In this document: one piece after another, positions 45,337-54,040 of the stretch | Layout of the letters: the number at the start of each line of letters is the position of its first letter | How positions within the stretch are numbered: the first letter of the stretch is position 1 | NCBI GenBank assembly: GCA_963712715.1 | Contig: CAVQJI010000016.1 | Span: 62,001 to 126,000 of the forward strand | Direction: 5' to 3' | From: JAFEDN01 sp963712715 | GTDB taxonomy: Bacteria; Pseudomonadota; Gammaproteobacteria; Coxiellales; Coxiellaceae | Length of the DNA: 64,000 nucleotides | The notes under the pieces: generated by a model | Told to the model about the DNA's origin: nothing | The model's database searches: none | What the model saw: only the letters and a program-made list of their open reading frames with translations | Position numbers and translations under genes: made by a program

Positions 45337-46066
45337 TTTTATCCGGGCGAAACCATCTTATTATCGCGGTTAAAGGACCTGAAAGCACATACAATAAAAA
45401 TAGAATCAGAAAAACTTCCGGCGGGGAATAAGAAACTAAAACAAATACCAAACCAATGATGGGTATCACTAAAAAAGGCACCTTACCGCGCAAATCGAGA
45501 TCTTTAAAACTGCGATACCGGATAGAACTGACTTTCAAAACCGCTAATAATACCGCCACGATAGCCACCAGCCACGCAACGCTGGCGCCGTCTATTTCAT
45601 ACTGAACACAGGTCCATAATATGCTGGCGACAAAACCAGCAGAAAGAGTTGTTGATAATCCCTGAAAATAACGTTTATCCGCTGTTCCCAGTTGTGTATT
45701 GAATCTCGCCAGGCGTAATGCTGTGGCCGCCGTGTAAGCGAAACAGACCAGCCAGCCAGCCTTTCCTAAAGCCGACAGGGACCAACTATACAAAACCATC
45801 GCCGGAGTAATGCCAAAACATAACATATCGGAGAGGCTGTCAAACTGCGCCCCAAAATCGCTCACGGAATGGGTAAAACGGGCAATGCGGCCGTCCAGCC
45901 CGTCTAATAAAATAGCGATGAAAATAGCAATAGCGGCATTATCAAAAGAATGTCTCGTCGCCGCTACGATGGCATAAAAACCGGCAAATAAAGCGCCCAT
46001 TGTGAACAGATTGGGCAACAGATAAATGCCCCGGTAACGGGGATGATCGGGTAGTCTCTGTTTCAT
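45308..46066 (-). CDS. pssA: CDP-diacylglycerol--serine O-phosphatidyltransferase
   Basis: This 252-residue integral membrane enzyme makes phosphatidylserine from CDP-diacylglycerol and serine. The CDP-alcohol phosphotransferase motif is complete (LDGLDGRIARFTHSVSDFGA, then QFDSLSDM), and there are about seven hydrophobic segments. This is the membrane-spanning PssA of Gram-positive and many proteobacterial genomes, not the E. coli phospholipase-D-like form. The 3' end overlaps the reconstructed start of nadC, so the two are co-transcribed. Its product feeds Psd, whose 3' end is at the right edge of the window. Confidence 0.92.
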   Translation of the reverse strand: MKQRLPDHPRYRGIYLLPNLFTMGALFAGFYAIVAATRHSFDNAAIAIFIAILLDGLDGRIARFTHSVSDFGAQFDSLSDMLCFGITPAMVLYSWSLSALGKAGWLVCFAYTAATALRLARFNTQLGTADKRYFQGLSTTLSAGFVASILWTCVQYEIDGASVAWLVAIVAVLLAVLKVSSIRYRSFKDLDLRGKVPFLVIPIIGLVFVLVSYSPPEVFLILFLLYVLSGPLTAIIRWFRPDKNEKHDVTIH

Positions 46067-46094
46067 GCGAGAAATTGTACTATAGTTTTTGACA

Positions 46095-46186
46095 TATTTA
46101 TATCCTGCGCTCGGCAGAGCCGATGCTCGGAATGAAGGGGGAGCGCTCCGCTCTCTCCCCCTTGCGATCCCCCATGGCGTAAGGTA
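46095..46186 (+). repeat. Palindromic repeat family D, copy 6 (partial)
   Basis: It starts at TATTTATATCCTGCGCTCGG and ends at CCCCCATGGCGTAAGG; the CGCTGAGTACAGC end is missing. A TATAAT at 46199-46204, just outside, may be the -10 for the DUF3579 gene. Confidence 0.75.
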
Positions 46187-46230
46187 GATAAATTCTGATA
46201 TAATCAGTTGATTAGCAAGGGTTAGATGCC

Positions 46231-46530
46231 ATGAGCGAAAAAGAGCGAAAAATCATCATCGAAGGGGTCACGGAGACTGGGGAAACGTTTCGCCCCAGTG
46301 ACTGGGCTGAACGCATGAGCGGTCAACTTTCTACCTTTCGCAAACGTCGTATCCGGTATTCGCCCATGCTCCAACCTACTATGAAGGAAGGCCACCAGTG
46401 TGTGGTTCTGGACCCTTCACTAAAGGAATCCAATCCCTTGCTCTACCAGTCAATTTTAGAGTTCGCTAAAGCTAACCATTTGAAAATATGTAAGGAAAAT
46501 GGAGAATCAGACCCCAACACTTCCGTCTGA
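46231..46530 (+). CDS. DUF3579 family protein
   Basis: This 99-residue protein matches the small DUF3579 family of beta- and gammaproteobacteria (IIEGVTETGETFRPSDWAERM; VVLDPSLKESNPLLYQSILEF). The function is unknown; no catalytic motif, signal peptide or membrane segment is seen. Its last 32 bases overlap the start of the cardiolipin synthase gene in another frame, so the two are translationally coupled. A TATAAT lies 27 bases before the start. Confidence 0.85.
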   Translation: MSEKERKIIIEGVTETGETFRPSDWAERMSGQLSTFRKRRIRYSPMLQPTMKEGHQCVVLDPSLKESNPLLYQSILEFAKANHLKICKENGESDPNTSV

Positions 46531-47650
46531 AACCATCATTATTGATGGGGGCATCTATTTTGACAGCCTGATAAAGGATATCCAACAGGCTCAAAATTCT
46601 GTGCTTCTCGAAACTTATATTTTTCAGAGGGATACGCTGGGCAAGCGAGTCATAGAAGCGCTGGCAAGCGCTGCTCGCCGGGGATTACAGGTGCGGGTCA
46701 TGGTCGATGGCGCTGGAACACCCTGGTGGAGTACGCAGTTTGCAAGAACCCTGGAAAAAGCGGGAGCCACGACTAAAGTCTTCCATCCTTTCCCCTGGCA
46801 GCTATGGAACTGGAGCCGGTCGCGAATAAGAACGTCTCTTTTAATAAACTGGATTTATTTGCTCTTTAAGATTAATTCACGTAATCATCGTAAAATTTGT
46901 TTAATTGACGGCAAAATCGCCTATGTCGGCAGCATGAATATCAGTAAATGTCATCTTAGCCTGGCCAGAGGCGGTGATAACTGGCGGGATACCAGTTTGC
47001 GGCTAGCCGGATCGGATCTGACTGATCTCTATCGCGCATTTGACCTCGCCTGGGATCATTTACCCATGACCGAAAGACTGCGCGAGGCCTTTCGCCAGGT
47101 GCGACGCAATCCCACCATACGCTCTAATCACACCCGGCACCGCCGGCGTATATTGTATAAAAATCTTTTGCGGAAAATGTCGATTTGCCGGCGTCATATC
47201 TGGATCACCAATGCATACTTTGTGCCGGATAATTTTTTACTCAAGCGTTTGCAGGAAGCCGCTCATGCGGGGGTCGACGTGCGTATTTTACTGCCAAGAA
47301 AATCGGATGTGGCGATCATGCCATGGGCGTCTACGGCATTTTACTTTAATTTATTGAAAGCGGGCGTGCGCATTTTTGAATATTTACCCGGAATCCTCCA
47401 TGCCAAAACTTTATTACTGGATGATTGGGCGCTGATTGGTTCCAGCAATTTAAATCACCGCAGTCTGCTCCACGATCTGGAAGTGGATATCCTGCTCTCG
47501 GATCAACTTTCCATTCAAACATTAGAAGAGCAATTTTTAATGGATTTAGAAAATTCGCGGGAAATTTCCCTGGCGCGCTGGCATATTTTACGCCCCCGTT
47601 ACCAGCGCTGGCTGGGCCGGCTTCTGCTCTATCTTAAATACTGGATATGA
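46499..47650 (+). CDS. Cardiolipin synthase B-type phospholipase D family protein
   Basis: This 383-residue protein has two HKD motifs of the phospholipase D superfamily: NHRKICLIDGKIAYVGSMN and HAKTLLLDDWALIGSSNLN. It lacks the two N-terminal membrane spans of ClsA, which makes it like ClsB (413 residues in E. coli). It probably joins phosphatidyl groups to make cardiolipin at the inner membrane. It overlaps the DUF3579 gene upstream and converges on the hydrolase gene, overlapping its 3' end by 17 bases. Confidence 0.88.
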   Translation: MENQTPTLPSETIIIDGGIYFDSLIKDIQQAQNSVLLETYIFQRDTLGKRVIEALASAARRGLQVRVMVDGAGTPWWSTQFARTLEKAGATTKVFHPFPWQLWNWSRSRIRTSLLINWIYLLFKINSRNHRKICLIDGKIAYVGSMNISKCHLSLARGGDNWRDTSLRLAGSDLTDLYRAFDLAWDHLPMTERLREAFRQVRRNPTIRSNHTRHRRRILYKNLLRKMSICRRHIWITNAYFVPDNFLLKRLQEAAHAGVDVRILLPRKSDVAIMPWASTAFYFNLLKAGVRIFEYLPGILHAKTLLLDDWALIGSSNLNHRSLLHDLEVDILLSDQLSIQTLEEQFLMDLENSREISLARWHILRPRYQRWLGRLLLYLKYWI

Positions 47651-48431
47651 ATGCTTTGAGCAGCCTGTGAAACATTTCCGGCTGCTCCATGAAGGGAGCG
47701 TGGCCTGAGCCTTCGATCAATTCATAACGGGCGTGAGGAATTTTTTCGGCCATTCGCGCAACATTAGACTCAAACATAATAATATCCTGGTCAGAACCGA
47801 TCACCAGAGAGTTGGCCTTAATCTCATTCACCCAGGCACTGGAATCAAAAGTTAATAAAGCATTGAGCTGATTTCGGTATCCTACGCTCGTGATGGGAAA
47901 AGGATTAGCCATACGCAAATTAATAATCTTTTCCACCATCCCGGGGCGCTGCAAAAATTCACTGCTGAAAGTCCAGCCCATCCCATATTCAATCAGCGCA
48001 CGCAGAGGACAGTCTGCGGCCATAAATGCTAAACGCGCCCTTGCGGCCAAAGCATAGCGGATATCAATTTTGACGTCTGTATTACAAAAAGTTGCGCTGC
48101 GTATTTGGCGGGGATATTGCCAGGCCAGGTGCTGCAAAATCATGCCCCCCATCGAATGTCCCACAAAGTGTCCGGGACCCAGATTCAGAACCCGGCAAAG
48201 CTCAATAACATCATCCGCCATTGTTTCTATTGAATAAGGCTCGTCCGGGCAATCGGACTGACCAGAACCGCGATTATCAAATAAAATAACCTGATGAGTA
48301 TTTTGATAGTGCTCGGGCAATGTTGCAAAAACCGAATGGTCCACCGCAAAACCGTGAATAAATATGAGCGGCTCGCCCTCGCCATAAATTTCATAATATA
48401 AATTAATCCCATTTACCGTGACCTCTGGCAT
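47634..48431 (-). CDS. Alpha/beta-fold hydrolase
   Basis: This 265-residue protein has the alpha/beta hydrolase fold: oxyanion region IFIHGFAVDHSVF, nucleophile elbow VGHSMGGMIL, an acid in VIGSDQDIIMF and the histidine in EGSGHAPFMEQPEMF. The triad is complete, so it should be an active esterase-, lactonase- or C-C-hydrolase-type enzyme; the substrate cannot be read from sequence. The ATG at 48431 has GGGAGG close upstream; the in-frame TTG at 48443 overlaps that site. It lies downstream of clpB, 26 bases away. Confidence 0.85.
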   Translation of the reverse strand: MPEVTVNGINLYYEIYGEGEPLIFIHGFAVDHSVFATLPEHYQNTHQVILFDNRGSGQSDCPDEPYSIETMADDVIELCRVLNLGPGHFVGHSMGGMILQHLAWQYPRQIRSATFCNTDVKIDIRYALAARARLAFMAADCPLRALIEYGMGWTFSSEFLQRPGMVEKIINLRMANPFPITSVGYRNQLNALLTFDSSAWVNEIKANSLVIGSDQDIIMFESNVARMAEKIPHARYELIEGSGHAPFMEQPEMFHRLLKAFISSI

Positions 48432-48457
48432 AATTCCTCCCAAGCCTCATAACACGA

Positions 48458-51028
48458 TTATTTAAATTCCAGCCCATCGCCTTTGCGGACTACGTTAATT
48501 CGGCTGCCTGGCAGGAACTTTCCGGATAAAATCGCTTCTGCCAGCGGGTTTTCCAGATATTGCTGCAATGCTCGCCGCAACGGCCGTGCGCCATATACAG
48601 GGTCGTAACCCACCTCAGCCAGATAATCCAGGGCGTCGTCTTCAATCTTTAAAGTATAGTCTTTTACGGCAAGACGTTGTTGTAAACGTTCCACCTGTAT
48701 TCTCGCAATGTTGCGAATCTGTTCCTTACCCAGTGCGTGAAACACCACGGAATCATCAATTCGATTAATAAATTCGGGACGAAAATGTTGCGCGACTACT
48801 TCCATTACCGCTTTCTTCATCTGCTCGTAATTTTCACCGGAAAATTCCTGAATTAATACCGACCCCAGATTTGAGGTCATCACGATAACTGCGTTGCGAA
48901 AATCCACGGTGCGACCCTGACCATCGGTAAGGCGTCCATCGTCCAAAACCTGTAATAAAATATTAAAGACGTCGGCATGCGCTTTTTCTACCTCGTCCAG
49001 CAGAATGACTGAATAAGGTTTACGACGCACTGCTTCGGTTAAATAGCCGCCTTCTTCATACCCGACATATCCCGGTGGCGCGCCAATGAGTCGCGCGACT
49101 GAATGTTTTTCCATAAACTCCGACATATCAATGCGAACCATCGCCTCCTCGGTATCGAACAAAAATCCTGCCAGAGCCTTACATAACTCTGTTTTTCCCA
49201 CACCGGTGGGACCTAAAAATAGAAACGATCCTACCGGACGGTTCGGGTCTGACAAACCCGCTCGGGAGCGGCGGATGGCGTTGGCGATCACGCGGATGGC
49301 TTCATCCTGGCCAATAACCCGTTTATGGAGGGCTTCTTCCATATGTAATAATTTTTCGCGTTCCCCTTCCAGCATTTTGGAAACCGGAATATGCGTCCAC
49401 CTGGAAACCACATCGGCAATTTCTTCTTCTGTGACTTTATTCCTGAGCAAATGCGGATGTTCGGTTTTTTTTATGCTGTCAACGCTCGCCAGTTTTTTTT
49501 CCAGTTCGGGAATGATGCCGTATTGCAACTCTGACATCCGCGATAAATCAACCGTACGACCCGCTTTCTCAAGCTCGGCGCGGGCTTTTTCCAGTTCTTC
49601 TTTAATATGCTGTGCGCCCTGTAGGCTGGATTTTTCCGCCTTCCAGATTTCGGCCAAATCCGCATATTCTTTTTCGGTTTTTTTGATAGTATCGTCCACA
49701 TCCTTCAGGCGTTTTTTGGAAGCTTCGTCACTTTCTTTTTTTAGAGCCTCGCGTTCGATTTTCAGTTGAATCAGTCGCCGGTCTAATTTATCTAACGGTT
49801 CTGGTTTGGAATCAATTTCCATGCGTATCTGACTGGCGGCCTCATCGATAAGATCGATTGCCTTGTCAGGCAAATTTCGATCGGTAATGTAACGGTGAGA
49901 GAGTGTGGCCGCGGCGACAATCGCAGGATCGGTAATCACCACGCCATGATGTACTTCGTAACGTTCTTTGAGGCCCCTCAAAATCGCGATGGTATCTTCA
50001 ACACTGGGTTCGGCCACTAATACTTTTTGGAAGCGACGCTCTAGCGCCGCATCTTTCTCGATATATTTGCGATATTCATCCAGAGTTGTCGCGCCCACAC
50101 AATGTAATTCACCGCGGGCTAAAGCGGGTTTAAGCATGTTACCCGCATCCATGGCCCCTTCCGCTTTTCCTGCACCGACTAACGTGTGTAACTCATCAAT
50201 AAATAAAATAATTCGGCCTTCCAGTTTTGCCAACTCCGTTAATACTGCCTTCAATCGCTCTTCAAATTCTCCCCGATATTTAGCACCGGCTATCAACGCA
50301 CCCATGTCTAACGCCAGTAGGCGTTTGCGCTTTAGCCCTTCCGGCACTTCACCATTGATAATCCGCTGCGCCAGCCCTTCAACAATAGCCGTTTTACCGA
50401 CTCCAGGTTCTCCGATTAACACCGGGTTGTTTTTGGTGCGTCGCTGTAAAACCTGGGCAACCCGGCGGATTTCATCATCCCGGCCAATAACGGGATCGAG
50501 TTTACCGTCTTCTGCTTCTTTGGTGTAATCACGCGTGTATTTTTTCAGCGCCTGATATTGTTGTTCTTTATCAGGATTATCAACGTTTTGCCCACCACGT
50601 AGATCCAGAATAGCTTTTTTTAACGCTTTTTTATCGGCTCCATTGGCTCGCAAAATGTCTCCCAGAGCGCCCTTGTCGTCCAGGGCAGCCATGACAAATA
50701 ATTCGGAGGAAATATATTGGTCATTCGTTTCCTTCGCCAATTTGTCGGCAATATTCAGTAACCGGGCTAATTCTTTGGAGGGATACACCTCGCCCGGCGC
50801 TCCCTGTACCTGGGGCAACCTAATGATGGCATCCTCTAATTGTTTTTGTAGAGGCGGAACCCGGACCCCCGCGCGGATTAATAACGCTTTGACCGAGCCC
50901 TGTTCTTGCGACAACATGGCGCGCATTAAATGTACCGGTTCGATAAACTGTTGATCACGCGATACCGCTAAAGACTGGGCATCGGCTAAAGCTGTCTGAA
51001 AAAGTGTGGTAAATTTATCCATTCTCAT
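48458..51028 (-). CDS. clpB: ATP-dependent disaggregase ClpB
   Basis: This 856-residue AAA+ chaperone works as a hexamer with DnaK to extract proteins from aggregates. The order is the N-domain (two Clp repeats, 1-145), AAA-1 with Walker A GEPGVGKT, the coiled-coil M domain (about 405-525, rich in K and E), AAA-2 with Walker A GPTGVGKT and VRIDMSEFMEKHSVARLIGA, and the C-terminal domain. Length equals the E. coli protein (857). The ATG at 51028 has GAGGA eight bases upstream. No clear heat-shock promoter was identified. Confidence 0.97.
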   Translation of the reverse strand: MRMDKFTTLFQTALADAQSLAVSRDQQFIEPVHLMRAMLSQEQGSVKALLIRAGVRVPPLQKQLEDAIIRLPQVQGAPGEVYPSKELARLLNIADKLAKETNDQYISSELFVMAALDDKGALGDILRANGADKKALKKAILDLRGGQNVDNPDKEQQYQALKKYTRDYTKEAEDGKLDPVIGRDDEIRRVAQVLQRRTKNNPVLIGEPGVGKTAIVEGLAQRIINGEVPEGLKRKRLLALDMGALIAGAKYRGEFEERLKAVLTELAKLEGRIILFIDELHTLVGAGKAEGAMDAGNMLKPALARGELHCVGATTLDEYRKYIEKDAALERRFQKVLVAEPSVEDTIAILRGLKERYEVHHGVVITDPAIVAAATLSHRYITDRNLPDKAIDLIDEAASQIRMEIDSKPEPLDKLDRRLIQLKIEREALKKESDEASKKRLKDVDDTIKKTEKEYADLAEIWKAEKSSLQGAQHIKEELEKARAELEKAGRTVDLSRMSELQYGIIPELEKKLASVDSIKKTEHPHLLRNKVTEEEIADVVSRWTHIPVSKMLEGEREKLLHMEEALHKRVIGQDEAIRVIANAIRRSRAGLSDPNRPVGSFLFLGPTGVGKTELCKALAGFLFDTEEAMVRIDMSEFMEKHSVARLIGAPPGYVGYEEGGYLTEAVRRKPYSVILLDEVEKAHADVFNILLQVLDDGRLTDGQGRTVDFRNAVIVMTSNLGSVLIQEFSGENYEQMKKAVMEVVAQHFRPEFINRIDDSVVFHALGKEQIRNIARIQVERLQQRLAVKDYTLKIEDDALDYLAEVGYDPVYGARPLRRALQQYLENPLAEAILSGKFLPGSRINVVRKGDGLEFK

Positions 51029-51105
51029 GGGAAAGTCCTCGTTACAATCTCACTGAGAAGTATATCAGGGTACCTGGAAGATTTTTCAAGAGAATGTTCG
51101 TAGCA

Positions 51106-51759
51106 CTATTCGAGTGAAGCTGCCTCTGCAAAACCCTCTGCACGTATATGACAGGCGAGGCATCGGGTGCAAGGTTGGGAATCTCTAAGGGGATCATAGC
51201 AGGAAAAAGTCTGGGAAAAGTCAACATTCAGGCGCATCCCTTCACGGATGATCCGGGCTTTATTCCAGTTTAGCAGCGGAGTTAGAATTTGGCAGCTATT
51301 GCCTTCAATACCGTGGCGCGTAGCTAAACGTGCGGTCTGCGCCAATGCTTCAAAAAATTCAGGGCGGCAATCCGGGTAATTATTATAATCCAGAGCATTA
51401 GCTGCAAAAAAAATAGCATCCGCTTTCAGGACTTCCGCCCATCCCAATGCCAGAGAAAGAAAGATCATATTGCGAGCCGGCACATAAGTATTGACCCGCT
51501 CCTCTGAAGAGCCATCTACTGCGAGAGTATGATCCGTTAATGCCGAACCTCCCCAGGAACCGATTTCACAACGAATCACGCGATGTACTACCGCGCCTAT
51601 TTGCCCGGCTACTAATTTGGCACATTGAAGTTCGTGAACGTTACGCTGGTTGTAATCAACACTCAGCGCATAACAAATAAATCCTTGCTCTCTGGCAATA
51701 GCCAGACAAACGCTGGAGTCTATGCCTCCCGACAATAAAACAACTGCTTTTTGACTCAT
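51106..51759 (-). CDS. queC: 7-cyano-7-deazaguanine synthase
   Basis: This 217-residue enzyme converts 7-carboxy-7-deazaguanine to preQ0 with ATP and ammonia, in queuosine synthesis. The ATP-loop is VVLLSGGIDSSVCLA, and the zinc cysteines are in FSCYDPLRDSQPCTRCLACH. YVPARNMIFLSLALGWAE and AANALDYNNYPDC are also typical. The start at 51759 is chosen because it begins the conserved MSQKAVVLLSGG directly and follows the queE stop by one base; the frame is open further upstream through queE but that is not conserved. Confidence 0.93.
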   Translation of the reverse strand: MSQKAVVLLSGGIDSSVCLAIAREQGFICYALSVDYNQRNVHELQCAKLVAGQIGAVVHRVIRCEIGSWGGSALTDHTLAVDGSSEERVNTYVPARNMIFLSLALGWAEVLKADAIFFAANALDYNNYPDCRPEFFEALAQTARLATRHGIEGNSCQILTPLLNWNKARIIREGMRLNVDFSQTFSCYDPLRDSQPCTRCLACHIRAEGFAEAASLE

Positions 51760-51760
51760 A

Positions 51761-52411
51761 TTATTTCCCGGGGATATCTCCCCAGATAGTTTTATGAAGC
51801 TGAATCTGTAATCGCACCGGCAAACGGTCTCGTAAAATCCATTCTGCCAATTGCCTGGGCTGAACCTGTTGATAGCTCGGTGAAAATAATACCTGCACTC
51901 GTGATACCAATGTATGTTCAGTAATAATCCCCTTCGCCCATTCATAATCCTCGTAATCACAAATCACTAACTTAATCTGATCATGGGGTAACAAAAAGGC
52001 TAAATTATTCCAAAGATTACGTTTGCACTCTCCTGAGCCGGGGGTCTTTAGATCCAAAACTTTAATAACGCGAGGATCCACACCGGAAATATCCAACGCA
52101 CCGCTGGTTTCCAGAGAAACCTGATAACCTTGATCACAAAGATTGGTTAAGAGCTTTAAACATTCTCTTTGAGCCAAGGGTTCACCTCCCGTCACACACA
52201 CATAGCGGGGAGTATATTGAGCAATTTGTTGCAGAATTTCAGTGACAGTGAGCGACTGTCCGCCTTGAAAGGCGTATGCCGTATCACAATACTGGCAACG
52301 CAAAGGACATCCTGTTAAGCGCACAAACACAGTAGGCCAGCCTACTGAGTTGCTTTCGCCCTGAATGGAATAAAAAATTTCCGTAATGCGTAACGCTTGA
52401 ACATTGAACAT
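51761..52411 (-). CDS. queE: 7-carboxy-7-deazaguanine synthase (radical SAM)
   Basis: This 216-residue radical SAM enzyme rearranges 6-carboxy-tetrahydropterin to 7-carboxy-7-deazaguanine. The N-terminal ITEIFYSIQGESNSVGWPTV and the CxxxCxxC cluster in TGCPLRCQYCDTAYAF bind substrate and the 4Fe-4S cluster, and VCVTGGEPLAQ is the GGEP motif. The queC gene follows after one base, an operon for consecutive steps. No queD or preQ1 riboswitch was seen here. Confidence 0.93.
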   Translation of the reverse strand: MFNVQALRITEIFYSIQGESNSVGWPTVFVRLTGCPLRCQYCDTAYAFQGGQSLTVTEILQQIAQYTPRYVCVTGGEPLAQRECLKLLTNLCDQGYQVSLETSGALDISGVDPRVIKVLDLKTPGSGECKRNLWNNLAFLLPHDQIKLVICDYEDYEWAKGIITEHTLVSRVQVLFSPSYQQVQPRQLAEWILRDRLPVRLQIQLHKTIWGDIPGK

Positions 52412-52456
52412 GTTTTAATACTATTACTGACTTAATAAATCGCCCTTATAAAAAAT

Positions 52457-52602
52457 AATTTTCGTAGAAAATTATCCCCGCGATGGGGGATCGCAAGGGG
52501 GAGCAGCGCTTAGCGCTCCCCCTTCATTCCGAGCATCGGCTTCGCCGAGCACAGGATATAAACCAGAAAGCAATTATCGCTGTACTCAGCGAGAATTGCT
52601 GG
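52457..52602 (-). repeat. Palindromic repeat family D, copy 7 (full length)
   Basis: Read on the minus strand: AGCAATTCTCGCTGAGTACA, GGTTTATATCCTGTGCTCGG, GATGCTCGGAATGAAGGGGG, GCGCTAAGCGCTGC, CTTGCGATCCCCCATCGCG. Its beginning overlaps the last codons of cpoB, whose SNSR-stop is written by the repeat. Confidence 0.8.
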
Positions 52603-53455
52603 CATTCAGTTGCTGTAGTTGAATAGAGGCCAGTTGGGCGGCAGAACTGCCTGGATAACGATTCATGATAGTTTTCAATTCCTGGCGAGCCTGATCCGTG
52701 TTACCCTGCTGGGCATGCAGGATAGCCAGTTTCAAACGCGCGTCTGCTGCTTTACCCGATGTTGAATATTGAGTGATGACCAGATTAAGCTCTTGTTCAG
52801 CCTGGGTCAGGTTTTTTTGCTGAAAATAAATATCTCCCAGCCAATAATGCGCATTCGCCACAAATTGGCCATCCGGATGACGCTGCAAATAATCTTTAAA
52901 AGCAACGGCGGATTGATCATATTGTTTATTAGATAACAAACTAAATGCCTGCTCGTAAGCGGCTGCGTCGGTTTGAGGTGGAGTTCCACTGGGTTTAGCG
53001 TCGCTGGGAGGCGCTTTGGCGGCATTAAGGATGGCAGGATTGGGAGGACTCTGGGAGAAAGGAGGCACCGCAGGCAGAGCTTCCACACGTTGTTGCTGCT
53101 GACTCGCCTGGTCTAGCTGGTGCTCAAGGCTTTGTACCCGGCCACTTAACTGTTGCACCTGCTGTTGCAGCTCGGCAATTTGCTGGGGTAAATTCATACT
53201 TATCAGGTTATTAATCTGTTGCTCAACGCGAGAAACACGTTCAGGTATCGGCAAGGCAGAGGCATCCACCGTAGGCAACGGTGGAACGCCACTATTATCC
53301 TGGGATGACCTCTGCGCCTGTTCAGGCGCATAGCCTCCCTGCGAAAGATCGAACACAGGGGCCGCCGGTTGATTCGCCAGGACAACGCCTGGTAAACAAC
53401 TCAATACAATTCCCAAACTTCCCAGCCGCCACCATTCGATCTTATTTTTGAACAT
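52586..53455 (-). CDS. cpoB: Cell division coordinator CpoB (YbgF)
   Basis: This 289-residue periplasmic protein has a signal peptide (LGSLGIVLSCLPGVVLA), a coiled coil (about residues 78-125, QQINNLISMNLPQQIAELQ) and three C-terminal TPR units (YEQAFSLLSNKQYDQSAVAF; AHYWLGDIYFQQKNLTQAEQ). CpoB links Tol-Pal with peptidoglycan synthesis during constriction. It is last in the tol-pal operon and overlaps the pal stop by 14 bases. The final residues come from a family D repeat. Confidence 0.9.
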   Translation of the reverse strand: MFKNKIEWWRLGSLGIVLSCLPGVVLANQPAAPVFDLSQGGYAPEQAQRSSQDNSGVPPLPTVDASALPIPERVSRVEQQINNLISMNLPQQIAELQQQVQQLSGRVQSLEHQLDQASQQQQRVEALPAVPPFSQSPPNPAILNAAKAPPSDAKPSGTPPQTDAAAYEQAFSLLSNKQYDQSAVAFKDYLQRHPDGQFVANAHYWLGDIYFQQKNLTQAEQELNLVITQYSTSGKAADARLKLAILHAQQGNTDQARQELKTIMNRYPGSSAAQLASIQLQQLNASNSR

Positions 53456-53984
53456 AAATCAATTCGACGCGGCGGTTCAGGCTCCATGAACGTTCGTTGT
53501 TACCACTCACTGCCGGATGTTCTTTACCATAGCTTACCAGTTTAATTTGACTGGGGCGGACACCCTGCTGTTCCAATACGCTCTCAACGGCTTTCGCACG
53601 GCGCCAGCCTAATGCGACGTTATATTCGCGGCTACCGCGATCATCGGCATTCCCTTCCAGACGTACCCGGGCATCTCGATGTTGCACGAGATAATTCGCT
53701 TGTACAGTAATGGCGCGCATGTCGCTTGCCTTGACACCGCTTTGATCGTATGCAAAGTAATAAACCTGATGGGATGGCGCCGACAGCGAATTCACATGTC
53801 GTTCGCCGACCATACCACCGCCTTCAACATCGGCGCCGTTCAATCCACCTTTTTGGCCTATCGCGTAAGCTTTCGCCCCAGCTTCAGCACCCTCTGGTGG
53901 CTGATTAGGATTTTGCGCAGAATGACATGCAGCCAAAGCGATAGCTAAACCAGATACCGCAGCGACTTTTAACAATTTCTTCAT
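53442..53984 (-). CDS. pal: Peptidoglycan-associated lipoprotein Pal
   Basis: This 180-residue lipoprotein has a lipobox at LAAC (VSGLAIALAACHSAQN) and a C-terminal OmpA-like domain. That domain carries the peptidoglycan-binding motif (LEGNADDRGSREYNVALGWRR) and the typical end (KLVSYGKEHPAVSGNNERSW). It anchors the outer membrane to peptidoglycan and binds TolB. It lies between tolB and cpoB, the usual order. Confidence 0.95.
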   Translation of the reverse strand: MKKLLKVAAVSGLAIALAACHSAQNPNQPPEGAEAGAKAYAIGQKGGLNGADVEGGGMVGERHVNSLSAPSHQVYYFAYDQSGVKASDMRAITVQANYLVQHRDARVRLEGNADDRGSREYNVALGWRRAKAVESVLEQQGVRPSQIKLVSYGKEHPAVSGNNERSWSLNRRVELIYVQK

Positions 53985-54040
53985 AAGATAAAGTCTCCTT
54001 CAAAAAAAAAATTAATATTTAAAACAACAGCCCTAAGCCT

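Noticed and set aside
49086..50528. Long plus-strand open frames inside clpB
   Set aside because: They are antisense frames of a strongly conserved gene; composition is Ser/Arg-rich as usual for such shadows.
51760..51960. N-terminal extension of queC through queE
   Set aside because: The added 67 residues are not QueC-like and are the queE sequence in another frame.
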